Shown here: positions 59,981 to 64,000 of the stretch, piece by piece
How the letters are laid out: the number at the start of each line of letters is the position of its first letter
Position numbering within the stretch: position 1 is the stretch's first letter
Source: Chelydra serpentina
Lineage: Eukaryota; Chordata; Testudines; Chelydridae
NCBI GenBank assembly: GCA_037349315.1
Contig: JBAIAC010000035.1
Location: forward strand, 7,268,501-7,332,500
Reading direction: 5' to 3'
DNA: 64,000 bases
Translations under genes and position numbers: made by a program
Notes under the pieces: generated by a model
Told to the model about the DNA's origin: nothing
Seen by the model: the letters and a program-made list of their open reading frames with translations, nothing else
The model's database searches: none

Positions 59981-60003
59981 TAATAATAATAATAATAATA
60001 ATA
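59981..60003. repeat. Short (TAA)n run
   Basis: About seven repeats of taa. Confidence 0.9.
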
Positions 60004-60424
60004 TCTAACTGGTTTAATTCTGGCTGTAGAATGTTGAAAATAATTTTCACTAGTCAACTTTATTATTCATAATTTTGGCAAATTTCTCAGAAAGGGAGAG
60101 TGCCTTGTGCACTGTCTATACATTTAAGGGAAGGAGAGAGAGCCCCTTGGCACATCGCTAACTTCTTTGCTTATTGCCTTATAAAAAAAAAAAAAGACTT
60201 TCTTCTGTAGCAGACAAGTCTCTCATGACCGGTCAGTGAAAAACATTGAGCAAGTCAGAAATGATGTAGTTCTTGGACAATATCTAAAAAAAAAAATCAA
60301 ATTTGGTTCAGTCACAAATCCCTTGAGGGACTCCTATAACTTTTAGCATTAATGAAAATTCCTAGCCAAATTCTGCTCTTTATCAGTAAAAGAGCTGATA
60401 TCAATCAGGACATCAAGGTACTAC

Positions 60425-60457
60425 TGCATGTTGCAAAAGATGCATGTTGCAAAAGAT
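60425..60457. repeat. Tandem duplication of a 16-bp unit
   Basis: The unit gcatgttgcaaaagat occurs twice in direct succession. Confidence 0.85.
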
Positions 60458-61300
60458 GATCTACAACGATCCATTCAATTCAATTGAGCCTCATGACCAA
60501 GGTTGAGGCATTTTATAAGAGCATGTGGCAGATCAGATATCATAGATGCTTCCATATGTTTGAGGGACACAGTATCTGAATTAAGGCAAAAAGACAACAA
60601 AGTCTAAGGAAATTAGGTACATCATTACAATCCCATATTAAAATGTCCTGACCACGTCACTTAATTTGGTGTTCATTAAGATGAAAAGGGGCCTTGCGTG
60701 GGTAAATTGGTAGAAATTAGTTAATAAATCAGGTTTACATTAAGAGCCAGATTCTCTGCTGGTAATTGGCTTAGGTCCACTAAATTCAGTGGAGCTATGC
60801 CAATGTACAACAGCTTAGGATCTGGTCATAAGAATTTAAGTCTGTGAAAGTACAATAATAGCCATGTACATAACCTAAGGTAAAGTCAATGGTCCTGATC
60901 CGGAGACGGGCTGAGTTGCCCCCGTAGCAAATTTAAACTTTGGATGTATGCCCCTCTAATATATAACCTACAGCATTCACAACTCACAATGAACTCGCCA
61001 TGTTCAGGCCCAGATGCTACCAGGACTTGTGCTGAATACATTGAGCTGGCTAATTGATGCTAACCCAACAGTTCCTGGCAGTATGTACCCTGTGCTGTAA
61101 TAAATAGTTGGTTTGGATCCTAATTCTGCACAATTACTTGGTTTTTATTGTTTCATTTTTAAACACTTAGATGTTTTAAAGTAAGTTTTTTAAAAAATTG
61201 AAAGCTTTAAAAGACTCATAAAAAGAAACAGAAATATGCTTCTCATTTAAAATTGAGTTTCCAGTAAGCTTTTTTTTTTTTCTGTTTTAATTTCTCCCAC
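60458..61300. other. Intronic sequence with an old repeat trace
   Basis: 60735-60830 ('agagccagattctctgctgg...cagtggagctatgcc') looks like an ancient amniote repeat. The rest is unrecognised. Confidence 0.4.
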
Positions 61301-61860
61301 ATTTATTTTTTATTTTTATTTTTTTTGCATTGAATCCATTTCTGGTTTTGATCATGTAGGAAATGGAGCATGAAGAGGCCCCAAAACACATAGTGTAAAA
61401 AGCCTCTCAAACAAGAGTGGAACATGGATGCCATTGGTCCACAGCCCAAATGTTCACCTCTGCTGCACAGTGCTGAGGGGATGGGAGTGTGGGAATGCTG
61501 CAGAAATTGGGCTGGAGTAGGCAGCTGCATGGTGGAGATGGCTATGCAGCAGGAGATGCCATGTTCCCCACAGCCACCATCACCACTTGAGACCTGAGTT
61601 CTGTGGGTCTGATCTAAAGCCCATTGAAGTCTAGAGGAATCTTTCCTTCTTTTGTTTTCAGTTACCTTGCCCTGTGCTTGGCGCACGGCATGTTCCCCTC
61701 TCATGGCAACATAAGTTAGCAGCAGCAGCAGCATGACCCAGTGGTCAGGCGCAGGAGTGGAAGTCAGGAGAACGTTCCATGAAGTGTGGAGATCAGTAGG
61801 TGAAATGTGCTGCACCAATGCTTGGTGGCGGTGGAATTTGTGCCTCGTAAGTTGCTATGC
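61300..61860. repeat. Repeat-like region with a MIR-like head
   Basis: 61722-61790 ('cagtggtcaggcgcaggagtgg', 'aagtcaggagaac') resembles a MIR tRNA-like head on the + strand. A 171-codon open frame on the - strand (61303-61818) ends in an A-rich run; it has no recognised domain and I do not call it a gene. Confidence 0.4.
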
Positions 61861-61966
61861 ATCAGTAGCTCCCTTCTGTCGGCCAGGTCGATGCTAGGAG
61901 CGCTTGGCTGGTATAGGTATATTCATGTACTATAGCGACAACACACTCCTAGCCCAGGGCTACACT

Positions 61967-62247
61967 AGGGGAGGGGGGTCGATCTACAATACGCAGCTTC
62001 AGCTACGTGAATAACGTAGCTGAAGTCGGCGTATCGTAATCGACTTACCTGACCATGAGGACGGCGGCGAGTCGATCGCTGCCACTCCCCCGTCGACTCC
62101 GCTTCCGCCGCTCGATGACGTGGATTTCCGGAGCCGACGGGGAGCGCAATCGGGGATCGATTAATCGCGTCTTAACGAGATGCGAAAAATCGATCCCCGA
62201 TAGATCGATTGCTATCCGCTGATCCGGCGGGTAGTGAAGACAAGCCC
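61967..62247. mobile_element. MITE with hairpins, third copy of the 'gggc..ctacac' family
   Basis: It contains the hairpin 'cttcagctacgtgaataacgtagctgaag' with perfect 12-bp arms. It also has a decayed form of the palindrome seen at 47663 ('gggatcgattaatcgcgtc', 'gatgcgaaaaatcgatcccc'). The right end 'gtgaagacaagccc' is inverted to the left end. Confidence 0.65.
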
Positions 62248-62252
62248 CTAGT

Positions 62253-62438
62253 GTGGACGCAGCTTATCCCAGCAAAACCAGCGCAGCTCTACCCCCAAGT
62301 GAAATAAGCGATACCATCAGAATCTACACTAGGGGCTTTTGCCGGCACAGCTGTGTGGGTCAGGGGTCCCACACAGTGCCTCACCCCCGTGAGTTGACAC
62401 AGCTATGCCAGCGGAAAGCTGTAGTATAGACTTGGCCT
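62253..62438. mobile_element. Second MITE-like element next to it
   Basis: 'agcgcagctctacccccaagtg' and 'gccggcacagctgtgtgggtc' with 'gctgtagtatagacttggcc' at the end. It resembles the 'tctacac' MITE group and lies directly after the copy at 61967. Boundaries uncertain. Confidence 0.4.
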
Positions 62439-62777
62439 CCTCCTACAGACACCAGAGATGAGAGCAGAGAACTCCACAATAGCGCTGAACGTTCCCCAGA
62501 CTTTTAGCTCTGCAGCACTGCCACTTGCTGCTGCCAGCTCCGTGCCTTCTCCAAGGCTCCCCCGCTAGAGATGAAGATTCAGTTTTCTCCTAGCGTGGGA
62601 GTGTTCACGTACAGCTGCATAACACTCGCTCCAAAACCGGGTCGTAGATGCTGTGTTTTATCTACATGTGGAATGCCCTCAAACTTGATGCAAAGTAGAA
62701 ATATTGCTCCGACATCCTGACCCTCCCTGCCACATACTGTGTTGTATTGAATGATACTTTGCTTTCTTGTGGTTAAT

Positions 62778-62808
62778 CAGTGTTTGGGGTTTTGCTTTTG
62801 TTTTTCAG
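62778..62808 (+). promoter_or_regulatory. 3' splice site of the candidate 8-bp exon
   Basis: A T-rich run (ggttttgcttttgtttttcag) with no internal AG leads to the acceptor at 62807-62808. Its strength, with a gtaagt donor only eight bases later, is the main support for the microexon. Such short exons usually need strong flanking sites because enhancers cannot fit inside the exon. Confidence 0.65.
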
Positions 62809-62816
62809 GACCTGCA
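62809..62816 (+). CDS. COL23A1: Candidate 8-bp microexon, probable exon 3 of COL23A1
   Basis: Eight bases, GACCTGCA, lie between a long T-rich tract ending tttttcag and a consensus donor gtaagt. Joined to the phase-1 end of the 45-bp exon 8.6 kb upstream, they read (G)GA CCT GCA, Gly-Pro-Ala, and end in phase 0, so the next exon should open with a glycine codon. Human collagen XXIII as I remember it continues GDP-GPP-GQS, so GEP-GPA-GQS would be the expected turtle reading. The frame continues open past the donor without any Gly-X-Y pattern, so a longer exon is not supported. I recall that the related type XIII collagen gene also contains an 8-bp exon, which would make this a family trait; this is from memory. 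The alternative is a chance pair of good splice sites. Confidence 0.68.
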
Positions 62817-64000
62817 GTAAGTACCGTGGATTTTACTCTTGGGTCAACAAAGTTAAGGCAATTTTTTTTCCCTTTCTGTATCATTTCACAAGAACAGCCT
62901 TTTTTGGTAGAGGTGTGTATGGAAGGAAAATTGGTACCAGATGCTGCTTTTTTTCCCCTCCCTCCTTCCCCCCATTGATTGTAGACAACTAGTTTAAAAA
63001 AAAAAAAAAAAAGCTTTAAAAATGCTTAACTTGCTGCCCTAAAGAGCCTGTGGCAATTTAAAACCCAGCAAATATTCTGTAAAAAACCAACATAGTTGTT
63101 TTTTGTTTTTTTTTAAAGAGTTCTTTGGTCAGTCTCCATGCTCAAAAAATGTGCAAACTGTATTGATATTTTAATGTTTTGGTGTTTTAAATTTGAAAAC
63201 TGTCCATCTCGCTTCTCCCACCTATTGTGTCTCAGTTGGTTGATACTGCATGTCATGAGTGATGTTGATAGCCCCATACCACTGTGATTCAGCCAAAAAA
63301 ATGCATAGCTTTCTTCTCTCTTCAGGGCTGCTTGGTGAGTAATAAACATCCCTCGCTGCATGGCCAGAACATTTATGGTGAATGCATTGTTTGAAGGGCT
63401 GGTAGTTGAATATGTGCTAATCCCTCCTCCTAAGAAAACATTCAGACACATCCGTCTTTATCCCCTCCAATGAAATCCCCAAATCTGCTACTCTCCCAGT
63501 GCTCTTGGGGTGAGAAGTTAGCTTTACTGGCACCAGTTAAATGCTGTCATGGGTGGGGTTTTCAAATGAACCTAAGGGAATTAGGCACCCACCGCCTTCC
63601 ATTGACTTTCTGAAAGCATCTAAAACCTTCAACAGCTTTTGAAAGTTCTACTCTTTATATTTCAAACCTGCTGCGCTTTTCTTGATAAGTAATGTCAGTG
63701 TCCGTTTCTTCCAATACCATTCCCTTCATGCCAAGGCCCAATGAGACTGGGAGGGAGTTATTCCAGTAATCTCTGCAATTCACTGATAAACCATCTTTTG
63801 ATCTAGTTAATCTCCAATTCTATATATTTCATTTAAAACCTTGAACCGATGATGAAACACAAGTAAAATGTTAGGGCTGTAAAACTCAGCAGTGTTGGTT
63901 TGTGTGGGTTTGAACAACATTTTGTGTTTATACTTTCAGTTAATGTGCATTTATGTCCCTTGAGGTTTCATTTTTCTTTCAGGTTCATTTTTGAATCTGA
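62817..64000 (+). other. Start of intron 3, nothing further recognised
   Basis: After the gtaagt donor there are A-rich and T-rich runs (63000-63014 and 63099-63116) and ordinary intronic sequence to the window end. A short stretch near 63552-63640 resembles an old repeat also seen near 20367 and 46175. No phase-0 Gly-X-Y exon was found here, so the next collagen exon should lie beyond the window. Confidence 0.55.

Larger units (their letters stand above)
54213..62808 (+). other. COL23A1: Intron 2 of the collagen gene
   Basis: The intron opens with a gtaagc donor and, if the microexon is real, ends with the cag at 62808. It holds a MIR copy, a hAT element, a foldback region, a TAA run and two MITE-like elements near its 3' end. 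No other Gly-X-Y coding stretch was seen on the + strand. Confidence 0.65.

Noticed and set aside
61303..61818. 171-codon open frame, - strand, ending in an A-rich run
   Set aside because: No recognised domain. The region includes a MIR-like head and looks like a repeat. Kept only as a repeat-like region.
62809..62978. Longer exon continuing past 62816 in the open frame
   Set aside because: The frame continues VSTVDFTLG without Gly-X-Y triplets, and a consensus donor lies at 62817, so the short exon is preferred.
1..64000. CRISPR array, bacterial operon or phage features
   Set aside because: The sequence is vertebrate nuclear DNA: spliced collagen exons, LINEs, SINEs and DNA transposons. 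The regular repeats found are mini- and microsatellites.

Overview
This is vertebrate nuclear DNA with almost no coding sequence. It most likely comes from a turtle. The evidence is the repeat population: CR1 LINE 3' ends, tRNA-headed SINEs with CR1-like tails, old MIR-like SINEs, many small hAT-type elements with 8-bp target duplications, and foldback repeats carrying the 'gactaacag...ggtgccacagg' motif common in turtle genomes. The turtle call is inference from these families and was not checked against a database.

The window appears to lie inside one collagen gene on the + strand. A 45-bp exon at 54168-54212 encodes GPPGRRGKPGRRGEPG in phase 1-1 between strong splice sites. It matches the start of the first collagenous stretch of COL23A1 (transmembrane collagen XXIII). 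At 62809-62816 an 8-bp segment, GACCTGCA, sits between a long pyrimidine tract plus cag and a consensus gtaagt donor. In phase it adds exactly Gly-Pro-Ala, so it looks like the next exon. Bases 1-54167 would then be the 3' part of a large first intron, 54213-62808 the second intron and 62817-64000 the start of the third.

Intron 1 is a repeat archive. At 27188-29766 lies a 2.6-kb mobile element on the - strand. It holds a broken gene of about 557 codons with an N-terminal Cys-rich zinc-binding-like region, one frameshift and an apparent micro-inversion. Around it I found ten elements with perfect 8-bp target duplications (hAT signature) and several with decayed ones, a probable 675-bp solo LTR, three copies of a hairpin-rich MITE (one with a perfect 24-bp-arm palindrome), two copies of a tRNA-like SINE, a 93-bp retroposed fragment with a 12-bp duplication, CR1 and MIR fragments, and a 93-bp TG microsatellite.

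The remaining long stretches are AT-rich intron with no recognisable gene, RNA gene or promoter. The other long open frames run through repeats and show no family features.
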